From Terriglobia bacterium (lineage in GTDB: Bacteria; Acidobacteriota; Terriglobia; Terriglobales; Acidobacteriaceae), in assembly GCA_020073495.1 (NCBI GenBank), contig JAIQFD010000003.1, positions 310,001 through 374,000 of the forward strand: a DNA stretch of 64,000 nt, in the 5' to 3' direction. Below the pieces are notes generated by a model. That model saw only the letters and a list, made by a program, of their open reading frames with translations, had not been told where the DNA came from and did not search any database. This document shows positions 54,547-62,087 of the stretch, piece after piece; position 1 is the first letter of the stretch; each line of letters begins with the position of its first letter. A program made the translations under genes and the position numbers.

Positions 54547-55122
54547 CTATGCTTTGGAAACCGAGATAGCTCTTGCCTTCGCCAGTTCAGCGGAGGTGGC
54601 GCGCAGGCGCCGCGATAGCGTCAATGCGACGGAGCGGAAGAAGCGCGAGCCCACGTGGGGGAACGACTCGAAGAGAGAGATCAGGACCGCTGCGTCCAGG
54701 GCATCGGCGGTGAGTTCCACGTCGGCCACGACGGAGGCGCTGGCGGAGGTCTTTTCGATGAATGACATCTCTCCGCAGATGTCGCCCGGCCCCAGGGTCG
54801 CGATACGGATTACTTGGCCGCCGTTCCTCCGCTCGACGCGGGCGGTCCCCGTTTTCAAAATGTAGAGAGTATTGCCCACGAGACCTTCGTGGATTAGCCG
54901 CTGGTCCTTGGCGAAGCGGAGTTCGCGCGCCTTGTCGCGGATCAGCGCCCAGTCGTTGGGCGTGAGGAATTGCAAGCCGCTCTTCGCTGGTTCCAAGCCG
55001 GCCTCCGGGGGCGATCGTGCCGAGGGGCCGAAGGCGCGCGCAAAGGACAGGAACGGCCACCCAGGCCGTTCCAATGTAACCCAAATCTTGAGCCATCCTC
55101 GTGGCGCCGAAGGGTCGCGCAC
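54547..55122 (-). CDS. Cyclic nucleotide-binding domain protein without DNA-binding domain
   Basis: The frame of up to 191 residues (true start uncertain between 55122 and about 54990) holds one cNMP-binding beta-barrel: FAKDQRLIHEGLVGNTLYILKTGTARVER and LGPGDICGEMSFIEKTSASASVVAD, with the GE...S phosphate cassette. The end is a helical tail RFFRSVALTLSRRLRATSAELAKA, and no helix-turn-helix follows. It lies 28 bases downstream of a Crp/Fnr regulator and may be a partner or sensor of it. Confidence 0.78.
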   Translation of the reverse strand: MRDPSAPRGWLKIWVTLERPGWPFLSFARAFGPSARSPPEAGLEPAKSGLQFLTPNDWALIRDKARELRFAKDQRLIHEGLVGNTLYILKTGTARVERRNGGQVIRIATLGPGDICGEMSFIEKTSASASVVADVELTADALDAAVLISLFESFPHVGSRFFRSVALTLSRRLRATSAELAKARAISVSKA

Positions 55123-55150
55123 CTCGTGAGTTACCCGGGCGGAGCGCCGG

Positions 55151-55858
55151 CTAGGAGTGTGCCACGGCCTCCAGGGAAGCCTTGTTGCGGATGAGCAGGG
55201 TGGATCCGTTCAGCTGGATGTACTGTCTCTTCTTGAAGTCGGCGAAGAGCCGGGTGACCGTTTCGCGAGAGGTCCCGATCATCTGCGCGACCTCTTCGTG
55301 GGTGAGGGAGAGCTTGATGCGTCCGGGCTGGCGTGAGTCGCCATTGCTGAACGACCATTGCAGCAGCAGCTTGGCCAGTTTCTCCGCCGCCGAGTGTGAT
55401 AGCCCGAGAGAGCGGATCTCGTGGCAGGCGGTGTTGTACATGTGGCTGAGCTGCTCGGCCACCCACAGGCAGATCTCGTTGTGCGACTGCATGAAGCGCA
55501 GGAACCCGTCGCGCTTTACGTACTCGACCTCGCACGGGCCGAGGGTCTCGGCGGTCATCTCGTACTGTCTTCCGGAGAGGGTGCCGGCCAGCCCCAGGAC
55601 CTCGCCCGGTTCGGCGAGTCGGAGGATCAGCGTTTTGCCTTCGCTCGAGCAGATGGACAGCTTTATCTTGCCCTTGCGCAGGATGAAGACGCCGCGCGGC
55701 GCCTGTCCCTCGGCAAAGATCGCGGCGCCGTCGGGATATGTGATGGTGCAACTGATGGAATCGAATTCATTCCTGGCCTTAGGTGAGAGTTCGCAGAACA
55801 TCAGGCTGGGACTCACCGGATTGCGTTGTTCAGAGCTGCACGCTGCTAGCACAGGCAC
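55151..55858 (-). CDS. Crp/Fnr family transcriptional regulator
   Basis: The 235-residue protein has an N-terminal cNMP-type barrel (TYPDGAAIFAEGQAPRGVFILRKGKIKLSI, GEVLGLAGTLSGRQYEMTAETL), the dimer helix and a C-terminal winged helix LTHEEVAQMIGTSRETVTRLFADFKKRQYI. A few Cys (AACSSEQ, FCEL, SISCTI) lie near the N-terminus but not in the CX2-3CX...C array of Fnr, so iron-sulfur sensing is unlikely. The start is GTG at 55858; an internal ATG (MFCELSPKARN) is an alternative. Confidence 0.88.
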   Translation of the reverse strand: MPVLAACSSEQRNPVSPSLMFCELSPKARNEFDSISCTITYPDGAAIFAEGQAPRGVFILRKGKIKLSICSSEGKTLILRLAEPGEVLGLAGTLSGRQYEMTAETLGPCEVEYVKRDGFLRFMQSHNEICLWVAEQLSHMYNTACHEIRSLGLSHSAAEKLAKLLLQWSFSNGDSRQPGRIKLSLTHEEVAQMIGTSRETVTRLFADFKKRQYIQLNGSTLLIRNKASLEAVAHS

Positions 55859-56431
55859 CCCCCAAAACCAGCTTTAGTGCCATCCCCCAGGCTTGAGCCC
55901 TGCCCCTAGGGGATGACCTGCCGGTGTGTAGTGCATTCCGGGAGCCAAGGCGCCGGGAGCCAGGGTACTGCGCTCGGGAATTTTGTAACTTATTGATTTA
56001 ATTAATGTTGCTCGATTTCTTGCCGTTGTGGCTGCTTCTGGCGGAGGGTGTTGCTCCGTTTCCCGATGGGGGAAAAAGCCGAGCCGGGCTTAGGCGCTTG
56101 GGTCATTACGCACAGTCAACGGTGACCCCTATCACTATCGAGTGTGATAACTTTCAGGTAAACCAGCCGCAGGACGTGCGGGGCGCTGGAGCAGCTTCCG
56201 GGCCTACGCTCTTCGGGAACCCGAGATCCTAGCCGTCAATGCCATGTTCCCGCCAAAATGGATGCGCACCAAGAAGGCCGCATGACGACTTCCGCCCACA
56301 TGAGCACCGCTCGTGTGGGGCACCCCCATCATGGAGAGGTGTAACATTCTGGCGTTGTCTGGGCCACCCGCCACTCTGGAAATACCTGTTCCGCGGTCTG
56401 GAATCTGCCCGCCGAATACGGGTGAGACGCG
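55859..56431. other. Gene-free stretch upstream of the Crp regulator
   Basis: No convincing gene is present. A direct repeat GGGAGCCA occurs at 55940 and 55955, and a GCTCGTGTGGGGCACC repeat fragment near 56312. The part 56140-56232 shows CAGGTAAACC and GGGCCTACG, weakly recalling a c-di-GMP-I riboswitch, but core bases do not match. Lower GC begins here. Confidence 0.4.
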
Positions 56432-57739
56432 ATGATTGGATCAACAATCAGAATTGGTTGGCTATCAACGCTGCTGGGTTTGATTTCTCTTGCACTACCC
56501 GGAATCCCGCTAGCCTCTGCGGGTAGCTATGAATGGCCTCGAGTTGCTCCATTCAGAGCGAAATTCAACGTCCGCGATGTACGCCGGATGAAAGTCGATC
56601 TGGACCTGCACTCGGTGAACGGCTCTCCCCTTTACGGTCTCCGCTGTCGTTCCGGTGAGAGTCGTGACGCGGAGTTCGACTTCTCTGGGGATTTTCAGTG
56701 CTGGCTCAGGTCGTTGAACCCGGACGACGTTTACATCGATCTGTTTACGTACGAACCTCTTGGCAATCTAGGTATCGAAAGCAGAGCGCGATTCTTTTCG
56801 GAAGAACTGTTAGGTAGGTGCGCTAACTACCCTGAATACGGTCGGATCAGAACATTTCGGGTTCGCGGCATGGTGGTCAGGCTTGCGCTGAGCCATGTGA
56901 GATTCGTTCTTGGCCGTCGGTACGGAAGGGGGAAACCCATTACCCTCGTTCACAGCTTTGATCTCGAAGTCGGAGTTGTTCCAGACGGCAGCATTCTCTC
57001 CGCAATAGACGAAGACGTTCCTTTTGCGCCGCCACCGTTCAAGAAAGACAGTCTCGAAGAAGGCGGTACTGTCTCTCTCAATTGTGACAAAGTTCAGCAC
57101 CGGCACATACCTGGAGTAAGCATCGCGGACAAGGTGAATAGCTATGGTCTCGGGCCGCCCTACCCGCGGGTTGCGCCTGCGGAGTTTTCTGTAGTACTTC
57201 CGAAGAAGGGCTTAAGGCCAGAGGATACTTCTGATTTTTCTCTTACCCTAAGAGATGACGCCGGCAACCCTGCATATGAGCTGGCTTGTTCTGTCTATAC
57301 CATTCCATACGGAGGGGGGTTCACCATCATAAGGTCTGGCATCGATTGTAAGCTTTTCTCCACAACGAAATCGGTTGACCTATTGGAGGACAGCAGAGAC
57401 CCATATAGCCGTATGCCGAGGGCGATCATCTTGCCAATGCAACTCTACGGCAAGTGTTCCGCTTATCCGGACTGGGGCGCGCGGCGCACATTTAGCCTGC
57501 GAGGTTTCAGGTTAATTATGGAGTTCAGAGACATCGTGTTCGCGGAGGGCGCCACCCCGGATGATTTTTGGCTCAAGCGCGGAATCAATCAGGTGACCAT
57601 GATAGTCAGGATTGAAACTGTCCCCTCCGCAACGACACCTGTTGCCGCACCCTCGTATTATGCGGATTGGAGCTTCGTACCTGGGAAACAACTTTGCGAG
57701 CGGGTTCTGATTAACCCTGAGCTCTCCCATTTGCAATGA
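56432..57739 (+). CDS. Secreted hypothetical protein with an internal duplication
   Basis: I do not recognise this family. A signal peptide (about residues 1-30, LISLALPGIPLASAG) is followed by two similar modules: about 33-165 and 255-385. Both start with an (Y/P)RVAP segment, and both have three Cys in the same order (LYGLRC, FQCWL, LGRCANYPEYGRIRTFRVRG versus AYELAC, IDCKLF, YGKCSAYPDWGARRTFSLRG), which could form disulfides in the periplasm. Base composition is lower in GC than most neighbours, and an RHS remnant follows, so recent acquisition is plausible. Start choice is the ATG at 56432. Confidence 0.7.
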   Translation: MIGSTIRIGWLSTLLGLISLALPGIPLASAGSYEWPRVAPFRAKFNVRDVRRMKVDLDLHSVNGSPLYGLRCRSGESRDAEFDFSGDFQCWLRSLNPDDVYIDLFTYEPLGNLGIESRARFFSEELLGRCANYPEYGRIRTFRVRGMVVRLALSHVRFVLGRRYGRGKPITLVHSFDLEVGVVPDGSILSAIDEDVPFAPPPFKKDSLEEGGTVSLNCDKVQHRHIPGVSIADKVNSYGLGPPYPRVAPAEFSVVLPKKGLRPEDTSDFSLTLRDDAGNPAYELACSVYTIPYGGGFTIIRSGIDCKLFSTTKSVDLLEDSRDPYSRMPRAIILPMQLYGKCSAYPDWGARRTFSLRGFRLIMEFRDIVFAEGATPDDFWLKRGINQVTMIVRIETVPSATTPVAAPSYYADWSFVPGKQLCERVLINPELSHLQ

Positions 57740-57776
57740 GGTGGGTGTAGGCACCCTAAGGAGCCTGGTAATCAGC

Positions 57777-57908
57777 GTGACCACCAACCACATCACCGAC
57801 AGCAGCTTCTTCTACGACGCCAACGGCAACCTGACCCAGGAGGGCTCGGCCAGGTGCCCCACCCAACGCGGTTTTCGTTGGGTGGGTCTCTCCGCGTTTT
57901 TGCGGTGA
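57777..57908 (+). pseudogene. RHS/YD-repeat remnant
   Basis: A 43-codon frame contains SSFFYDANGNLTQEG, a clear YD-repeat sequence of RHS/toxin proteins, then runs into a hairpin repeat (57853-57891) and stops. No further RHS sequence is nearby. It looks like a scar of a larger gene. Confidence 0.6.
57853..57891. repeat. GTGCCCCACCC hairpin repeat
   Basis: GTGCCCCACCCAACG, CGGTTTT, CGTTGGGTGGG is a perfect stem-loop. The CGGTTTT loop is the same as in the 2880-2920 copy, and the GTGCCCCACCC start as in 18028-18059. Confidence 0.7.
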
Positions 57909-57962
57909 GTATTTTCTCCCACCGCAACTCCCTGAAAACAAAGACACGCGCAAAATCTGGAT

Positions 57963-58241
57963 TTGTATAGCTTTAAGCTATGTCAAGAACTTTATTTTCC
58001 GTCCCTGCAACTCACTGATCCTACAGGCCTAATCGCTCCGCCTCGCCGCGGAGCCGTTCCTTCGACCTGCTATTCTGGATGTAGTATGCTTCATTCTCGT
58101 GGGGCAGCTTTCCCCGCTCCAGATTCCCCCTTCTTTCGGCCTCCTAACTACCAGCTACTGACTACCAGCTACCTCTTGCTCCCCTTGATATCAACAGCTA
58201 ACCCCTTTGTTTCAATTGATCCCCCGGAGGGGGTATACCCC
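57963..58241 (+). promoter_or_regulatory. Leader and promoter of the Cys/His protein gene
   Basis: TATAGCTTTAAGC and TGTCAAG (57981), then 87 bases later the extended -10 TGCTATTCT (58068-58076) with GGATGTAG, and further on CCCCTTGATATCAA (58181-58194), TAACCCCTTTGTTTC and the SD. The same parts in the same order occur at 2985-3375. CCCCC GGA GGGGG (58221-58233) and GGGGTATACCCC (58230-58241) can each hide the ribosome site just before the ATG at 58242. Confidence 0.65.
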
Positions 58242-58673
58242 ATGAACGCCAACCGCATCGCCATCCAACGCGTCCGTGAAGACCTCCGTCGCATGGACCA
58301 GGTCCGCAAGGCGCCCCGCTGCCAGCACGTCAAGTCCAACGGCGTCCGCTGCGGCTCGCCCGCCCTGCTCAACCGCTCCTACTGCTACGCCCACAACAAC
58401 ATGCACCGCCCTTCGCCCGACCTCGACTGCCTTCCGCCCTTCGAGGACGCCAACGGCATCCAGTGCGCCCTCATGCAGGTCGCCGACGCCATCGTCCGTG
58501 ACGCCATTGATTACAAGCACGCCGCTCTCCTCCTCTACGCCCTCCAGATCGCCTCTGCCAACCTCAAGCGCGTCTCCTTCGAGCCCATGCCCCACGACGT
58601 TGTCCTCGACGCCCCCGACGACGACGGCCAACCTAACAAGAGCAGTATCCCGCCCCAACGAGCGGAGATGTGA
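58242..58673 (+). CDS. Small acidobacterial protein with a WRC/HRT-like CX9CX10CX2H motif, paralogue of 24431
   Basis: The ATG at 58242 (MNANRIAIQRVREDLRRMD) has GGAGGGGG upstream; a longer frame through the leader is rejected. Cys, nine residues, Cys (NGVRCGSP), ten residues, Cys (SYCYAH), two residues, His repeats exactly the spacing in the protein at 24431. The helical remainder also matches (LPPFEDANGIQCALMQVADAIVRDAID, AALLLYALQIASANLKRV). The 143-residue protein has an extra basic N-terminal helix. Function is unknown; the motif suggests zinc and possibly nucleic acid binding. Confidence 0.82.
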   Translation: MNANRIAIQRVREDLRRMDQVRKAPRCQHVKSNGVRCGSPALLNRSYCYAHNNMHRPSPDLDCLPPFEDANGIQCALMQVADAIVRDAIDYKHAALLLYALQIASANLKRVSFEPMPHDVVLDAPDDDGQPNKSSIPPQRAEM

Positions 58674-58787
58674 CGTGCGTATCGCCCACACCATCGGCGA
58701 CATCACCGAGCGCCTTGTTTACGCGCCCGGCAGCCGAGGATTAGCATCTCTAGCTATTGCGGTGGGGTTTCGATGGAGGAGGTGCTC

Positions 58788-59780
58788 ATGCGATCGCACG
58801 TGATCCGCACTTGTGTATTGCTCGGCCTGTGTGTCGCTCTCGCGCTGGCGGCGGAGAGTGGCAAGGTGTCGATCAAAGAATGGGAGGTGCCGACGCCACA
58901 CTCCCGCCCGCACGATCCCGCGCTCGCGCCCGACGGCTCGCTCTGGTACACCGGGCAGATGGCTAACAAGCTGGGGCGCCTCGATCCGAAGACAGGTGAG
59001 TTCAAGGAATACTCGCTGAAGACGCCCGATTCCGGCCCGCACGGTCTGGTGGCCGACCGCGACGGCAACATCTGGTTCACCGCTGCGTTCAAGGGTTACA
59101 TCGGCAAGCTGGATCCCAAGACCGGCAAAGTGACCGAGTACCCGATGCCCGATCCGCGCGCCAAGGACCCGCACACTCCCGTCTTCGATCAGAGCGGCAT
59201 TTTGTGGTTCACGGTCGAGGGTTCGAATTTTGTCGGGCAGTTGGATCCGCGCACCGGCGCCATCAAGCTGAAAGAGGTCCCGACACCCCATGCCGTGCCT
59301 TACGGCATCGTCGTCGCGAAGAACGGTACGCCGTACTTTTGCGAATTTGGCACCAATAAGCTGGCGAGCATCGATGCAAAGACGATGAGCATCACCGAGT
59401 ACCCGCTGCCTGAAGGCGCGCGTCCACGGCGGCTGGCGCTGGCGTCCGACGGCGCCATCTACTACTCCGACTACGCGCGCGGCTACCTCGGCCACTTCGA
59501 TCCAGCGACGAAGAAGGTGGAAGAGTGGCCGTCGCCCGGCGGCGCCGGATCGAAGCCCTACGGCATCGCTGTCACACCCGATGGCACGGTCTGGTATGCC
59601 GAAACTGGCCTACAGCCCAACACGCTGGTGCGCTTCGATCCCAAGACGAAGAATTTTTCGAAGACCGACGTGCCCTCGGGCGGTGGAGTGATTCGCAACA
59701 TGGCCGCGACGCCGGACGGCAAGGTCTATCTGGCGTGCAGCGGGGTGAACAAAGTGGGGATCGCCGAAGTCGTGCAATGA
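58788..59780 (+). CDS. Streptogramin-lyase/SMP-30-like beta-propeller, exported
   Basis: The ATG at 58788 follows GGAGGTG and gives a signal peptide MRSHVIRTCVLLGLCVALALA; an earlier ATG at 58773 lacks such a site. The 330-residue protein is built of repeats of the form PDGSLWYTGQMANKLGRLDPKTGEFKEY, the seven-bladed propeller of virginiamycin B lyase-like proteins. Antibiotic lyase activity is not implied; many homologues are periplasmic proteins of unknown substrate. Confidence 0.85.
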   Translation: MRSHVIRTCVLLGLCVALALAAESGKVSIKEWEVPTPHSRPHDPALAPDGSLWYTGQMANKLGRLDPKTGEFKEYSLKTPDSGPHGLVADRDGNIWFTAAFKGYIGKLDPKTGKVTEYPMPDPRAKDPHTPVFDQSGILWFTVEGSNFVGQLDPRTGAIKLKEVPTPHAVPYGIVVAKNGTPYFCEFGTNKLASIDAKTMSITEYPLPEGARPRRLALASDGAIYYSDYARGYLGHFDPATKKVEEWPSPGGAGSKPYGIAVTPDGTVWYAETGLQPNTLVRFDPKTKNFSKTDVPSGGGVIRNMAATPDGKVYLACSGVNKVGIAEVVQ

Positions 59781-59791
59781 GGAAGTTGCGT

Positions 59792-60310
59792 CTAGGTGTA
59801 GCCCGCGGAGGCCGCGCCGTAGATGGCTTTGCGGGCCTCGAGCTTCTGCTTGCGGCGCTCCAGCCGCCGCTGGATTCGGGCCAGCCGCGCGCGACCCTCA
59901 GGCAGCCGCATGATGACCTCTTCCACGGTGAGCAGGAAAAATGGCAGCTTGGGGCGCAGCTCCTTGAGAAAGGGCTGGAATTTGGAGAAGACGCAGTACA
60001 TCTCTCCGGTGCAATCGAAGAAGAGCTGTTCGTGGAGGGCGCCGCGCAGCACGAAGGCGGCGGCCATCTCCCAGTAGGAGATCACCTGGCGCAGCCAGGT
60101 GTTTTCCCGCGAGGGATAGGCGCGGATCACGCGCAGCACGTCGTCGGCGGTCTCGGGCCAGAATTCCGCGGAGACGAAGTGGCGCGCCTTGCGCATTTCG
60201 TCGTCGCGCCGCAGGTCGTACAGATAGAGGATGACGTCGGCGTCGGCCTGCGTAGCCTTGGTGCCCGCGGCAGGGAAGATGCGCTTCCGCTTTCTGGTGC
60301 GGGTGCTCAC
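59792..60310 (-). CDS. Conserved hypothetical protein, 172 residues
   Basis: I do not recognise the family. The protein begins with a basic stretch (STRTRKRKRIFPAAG), then a mainly helical body with RRDDEMRKARHFVSAEFWP, ISYWEMAAAFVLRGALHEQLFFD and CTGEMYCVFSKFQPFL, ending in a charged coiled-coil-like tail RLARIQRRLERRKQKLEARK. No signal peptide or zinc motif. The start is GTG at 60310, 22 bases after the end of the enoyl-CoA hydratase gene, suggesting the same transcript. Confidence 0.7.
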   Translation of the reverse strand: MSTRTRKRKRIFPAAGTKATQADADVILYLYDLRRDDEMRKARHFVSAEFWPETADDVLRVIRAYPSRENTWLRQVISYWEMAAAFVLRGALHEQLFFDCTGEMYCVFSKFQPFLKELRPKLPFFLLTVEEVIMRLPEGRARLARIQRRLERRKQKLEARKAIYGAASAGYT

Positions 60311-60332
60311 GACCGCTCCCGAATCGTTGCGG

Positions 60333-61109
60333 TCATTTTCCCGTCCAGCACGCGGGGCGTTTCTGAAGGAACGCCGAAATCCCTTCCTGCGCGTCCATGG
60401 CCATGGAATTCATGCTCATGACCTCTTTGGCGTAGGCGTAGGCCTTGGGCTGGTCGAGATCGATCTGCGAGTAGTACGCCTGCTTGCCGATGGCGAGGGT
60501 CAAGGGGCTGGCCTCGGCGATGTGCGCGGCCAGCTTGCGCGTCTCCGCATGCAGTTGCGCCGCGGGGACGACGCTGTTCACCAGTCCCCACTCGGCTGCG
60601 GTGGCGGAACTGATGGGTTCGCCGGTCATCAGCATCTGGAGCGCGCGCTTGCGGCCGACGGCGCGGCTGAGCGCGACCATGGGCGTCGTGCAGAACAGGC
60701 CGATGCGCACGCCCGGCGTCGCGAACGAGGCCTCCTCGGCGGCGACGGCCAGATCGCAGGTCGCCACCAGCTGGCAGCCCGCGGCGGTGGCCATGCCCTG
60801 CACCTCGGCGACGACCGGCTGGGGGATGGACTGGAGGAGCGTCATCAACTGCGTGCACACGTCGAAGGTGCGCCGGTACTCGTTGATGTCCTTGCCCACC
60901 ATCTCGCTCAGGTCATGCCCGGAGGAAAACACTTTGCCGGCTGCCGCCAGTACGACGGCCCGGACCCGCTTGTCCTTGCCGATCTGCTCCAGGCAGTCGA
61001 TCAACTCGAGCATGAGCTGGAGCGAGAGGGCGTTGCGCCGGTTGGGCCGGTTCAAGGTGACGGTCGCGATGGGGCCGTCGGATTCGCACAGAACGGTTTC
61101 GTATGCCAT
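60333..61109 (-). CDS. Enoyl-CoA hydratase/isomerase family protein
   Basis: The 258-residue crotonase-fold protein has ATVTLNRPNRRNALSLQLM, the oxyanion-hole segments VLAAAGKVFSSGHDLSEM and QGMATAAGCQLVATCDLAVAAEEASFATPGVRIGLF, and FLQKRPACWTGK at the C-terminus. The catalytic Glu equivalents are not clear (Gly-Leu-Phe-Cys after the active helix), so hydratase activity is not certain. It follows the small unknown genes of the same strand by a few bases and is likely part of an acyl- or aromatic-CoA pathway. Confidence 0.85.
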   Translation of the reverse strand: MAYETVLCESDGPIATVTLNRPNRRNALSLQLMLELIDCLEQIGKDKRVRAVVLAAAGKVFSSGHDLSEMVGKDINEYRRTFDVCTQLMTLLQSIPQPVVAEVQGMATAAGCQLVATCDLAVAAEEASFATPGVRIGLFCTTPMVALSRAVGRKRALQMLMTGEPISSATAAEWGLVNSVVPAAQLHAETRKLAAHIAEASPLTLAIGKQAYYSQIDLDQPKAYAYAKEVMSMNSMAMDAQEGISAFLQKRPACWTGK

Positions 61110-61112
61110 AGG

Positions 61113-61436
61113 TCAGTGTCCGCTGTAGAGCGAGAAGTATGCGTCCTCGCCGATCCACTCGGCGATGTGGCCGCGGATCTCGGCGATGAACTTGAGGTCG
61201 GCATCGAATTCGTGGGCCACGACGCGCTGGTCCTGGCCATCGTAGTAGCGGACCACGAAGTGGTCCCCGGTCGCCTGCACGTCGATGGGCTTGCTGTCGT
61301 CGAAGTTCAGGCCCATGGTGACCAGCAGGTCCCAGATGTCCCACTCGCGGCCACGGATGACCACGCTCTGATTGCTGGTCCTGCTGATGGAGCCGAAGCG
61401 GCTCTCGATCAGCGCACGTCCCCGCAGCTCGTCCAT
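61113..61436 (-). CDS. Small protein of unknown family, tandem paralogue B
   Basis: The ATG at 61436 (MDELRGRALIESRFG) follows AAGGTGG, 10 bases upstream. The 107-residue protein resembles its upstream neighbour: RGRALIESRFG, FVVRYYDGQDQRVVAHEFDADLKFIAEIRGHIAEWIGEDAYFSLY. The shared YYDGQDQR(I/V)VAHEFD motif has no function I recognise. The frame is open through the in-frame TGA of gene A, but a separate ribosome site argues for two proteins. Confidence 0.7.
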   Translation of the reverse strand: MDELRGRALIESRFGSISRTSNQSVVIRGREWDIWDLLVTMGLNFDDSKPIDVQATGDHFVVRYYDGQDQRVVAHEFDADLKFIAEIRGHIAEWIGEDAYFSLYSGH

Positions 61437-61454
61437 GACTTCGACCACCTTGCC

Positions 61455-61814
61455 TCAGAAATCGTCGCCCGGCACCAAGGGACAGCGGAACGACACCGGA
61501 CGCATGGAATCGAAGTATGCATCCTCCCCGATCCACTCGGCGACGTGGGCGCGGGTTTCGCCCAGGAAGCGGAAGTCGTCGTCGAATTCGTGCGCCACGA
61601 TCCGCTGGTCCTGCCCGTCGTAGTAACGCACCGCGTAATGGCCGGCGGCCAGTCGCACTGCGTCAATCATCTTGGTGTCTTCCAGCGCCAGGTCCAGGCG
61701 GAAGAACAGCGCGTCCAGGTCGTAGTCAGCGCCGTTGATCTCGAGCTGTTTCAGGCCCTTCCCCAGCGGCCCGAATCGGGCCTCCATCAGCGCCCGTCCG
61801 TGCAGTTCCGCCAT
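61455..61814 (-). CDS. Small protein of unknown family, tandem paralogue A
   Basis: The 119-residue protein MAELHGRALMEARFGPLGKG shares HGRALMEARFG, YAVRYYDGQDQRIVAHEFDDDFRFLGETRAHVAEWIGEDAYF with the next gene (about half the residues identical by eye). Two short repeat-derived units probably form a heteromer. It lies 7 bases after the small gene at 61821, so a transcript with the alpha/beta hydrolase is likely. Confidence 0.7.
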   Translation of the reverse strand: MAELHGRALMEARFGPLGKGLKQLEINGADYDLDALFFRLDLALEDTKMIDAVRLAAGHYAVRYYDGQDQRIVAHEFDDDFRFLGETRAHVAEWIGEDAYFDSMRPVSFRCPLVPGDDF

Positions 61815-61820
61815 GGCGCT

Positions 61821-62060
61821 TCACCCCTCAGCGACCCTCGGCCGTTTGAAGATGAGGTGGATGCCGATGGTGCCATAGGCGAGTCCGTCCTTGTTGGGGG
61901 CAATGAGGGGAGCCGAGCTCACCAGTTCCCAGCAGTCCTTGCCGGCATCGTTGATCCACTCTTCCAGGCCGCTCACCATCCCCTGCTCGCTATCGTCGAA
62001 GACGACCATGCGATCGAAGTATTCCCACTGCGTGCGCTTGCTTGTGCCGTTGCTGCCCAT
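61821..62060 (-). CDS. Small hypothetical protein (79 residues)
   Basis: The short protein MGSNGTSKRTQWEYFDRMVVFDD...GLEEWINDAGKDCWELVSSAPL...GIHLIFKRP has the WEY...LN-GWELV...I-FKR form of small DUF4177-like proteins, whose role is unknown. The start ATG at 62060 follows GAACGAGATGGGC on the minus strand. It stands between the hydrolase and the tandem pair. Confidence 0.65.
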   Translation of the reverse strand: MGSNGTSKRTQWEYFDRMVVFDDSEQGMVSGLEEWINDAGKDCWELVSSAPLIAPNKDGLAYGTIGIHLIFKRPRVAEG

Positions 62061-62087
62061 CTCGTTCTCCTTCGTTTCCTCGACTGC

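Noticed and set aside
56140-56232. c-di-GMP-I riboswitch upstream of the 56432 gene
   Set aside because: CAGGTAAACC and GGGCCTA recall the consensus, but the ACGCAAAGC core and the tetraloop stem are absent.
56005-56232. 75-residue open frame in the spacer upstream of the 56432 gene
   Set aside because: The sequence has no domain or ribosome site, and its wording looks like spacer DNA.
57963-58241. N-terminal extension of the Cys/His protein
   Set aside because: The frame is open but covers the conserved leader; the ATG at 58242 has the ribosome site and starts where the paralogue starts.
61437-61457. In-frame TGA between the two small paralogues, read as a second selenocysteine codon
   Set aside because: A good ribosome site (AAGGTGG) and ATG follow the TGA at once, both halves are complete similar domains, and the TGA does not fall on a known catalytic Cys. 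Two separate genes are simpler.
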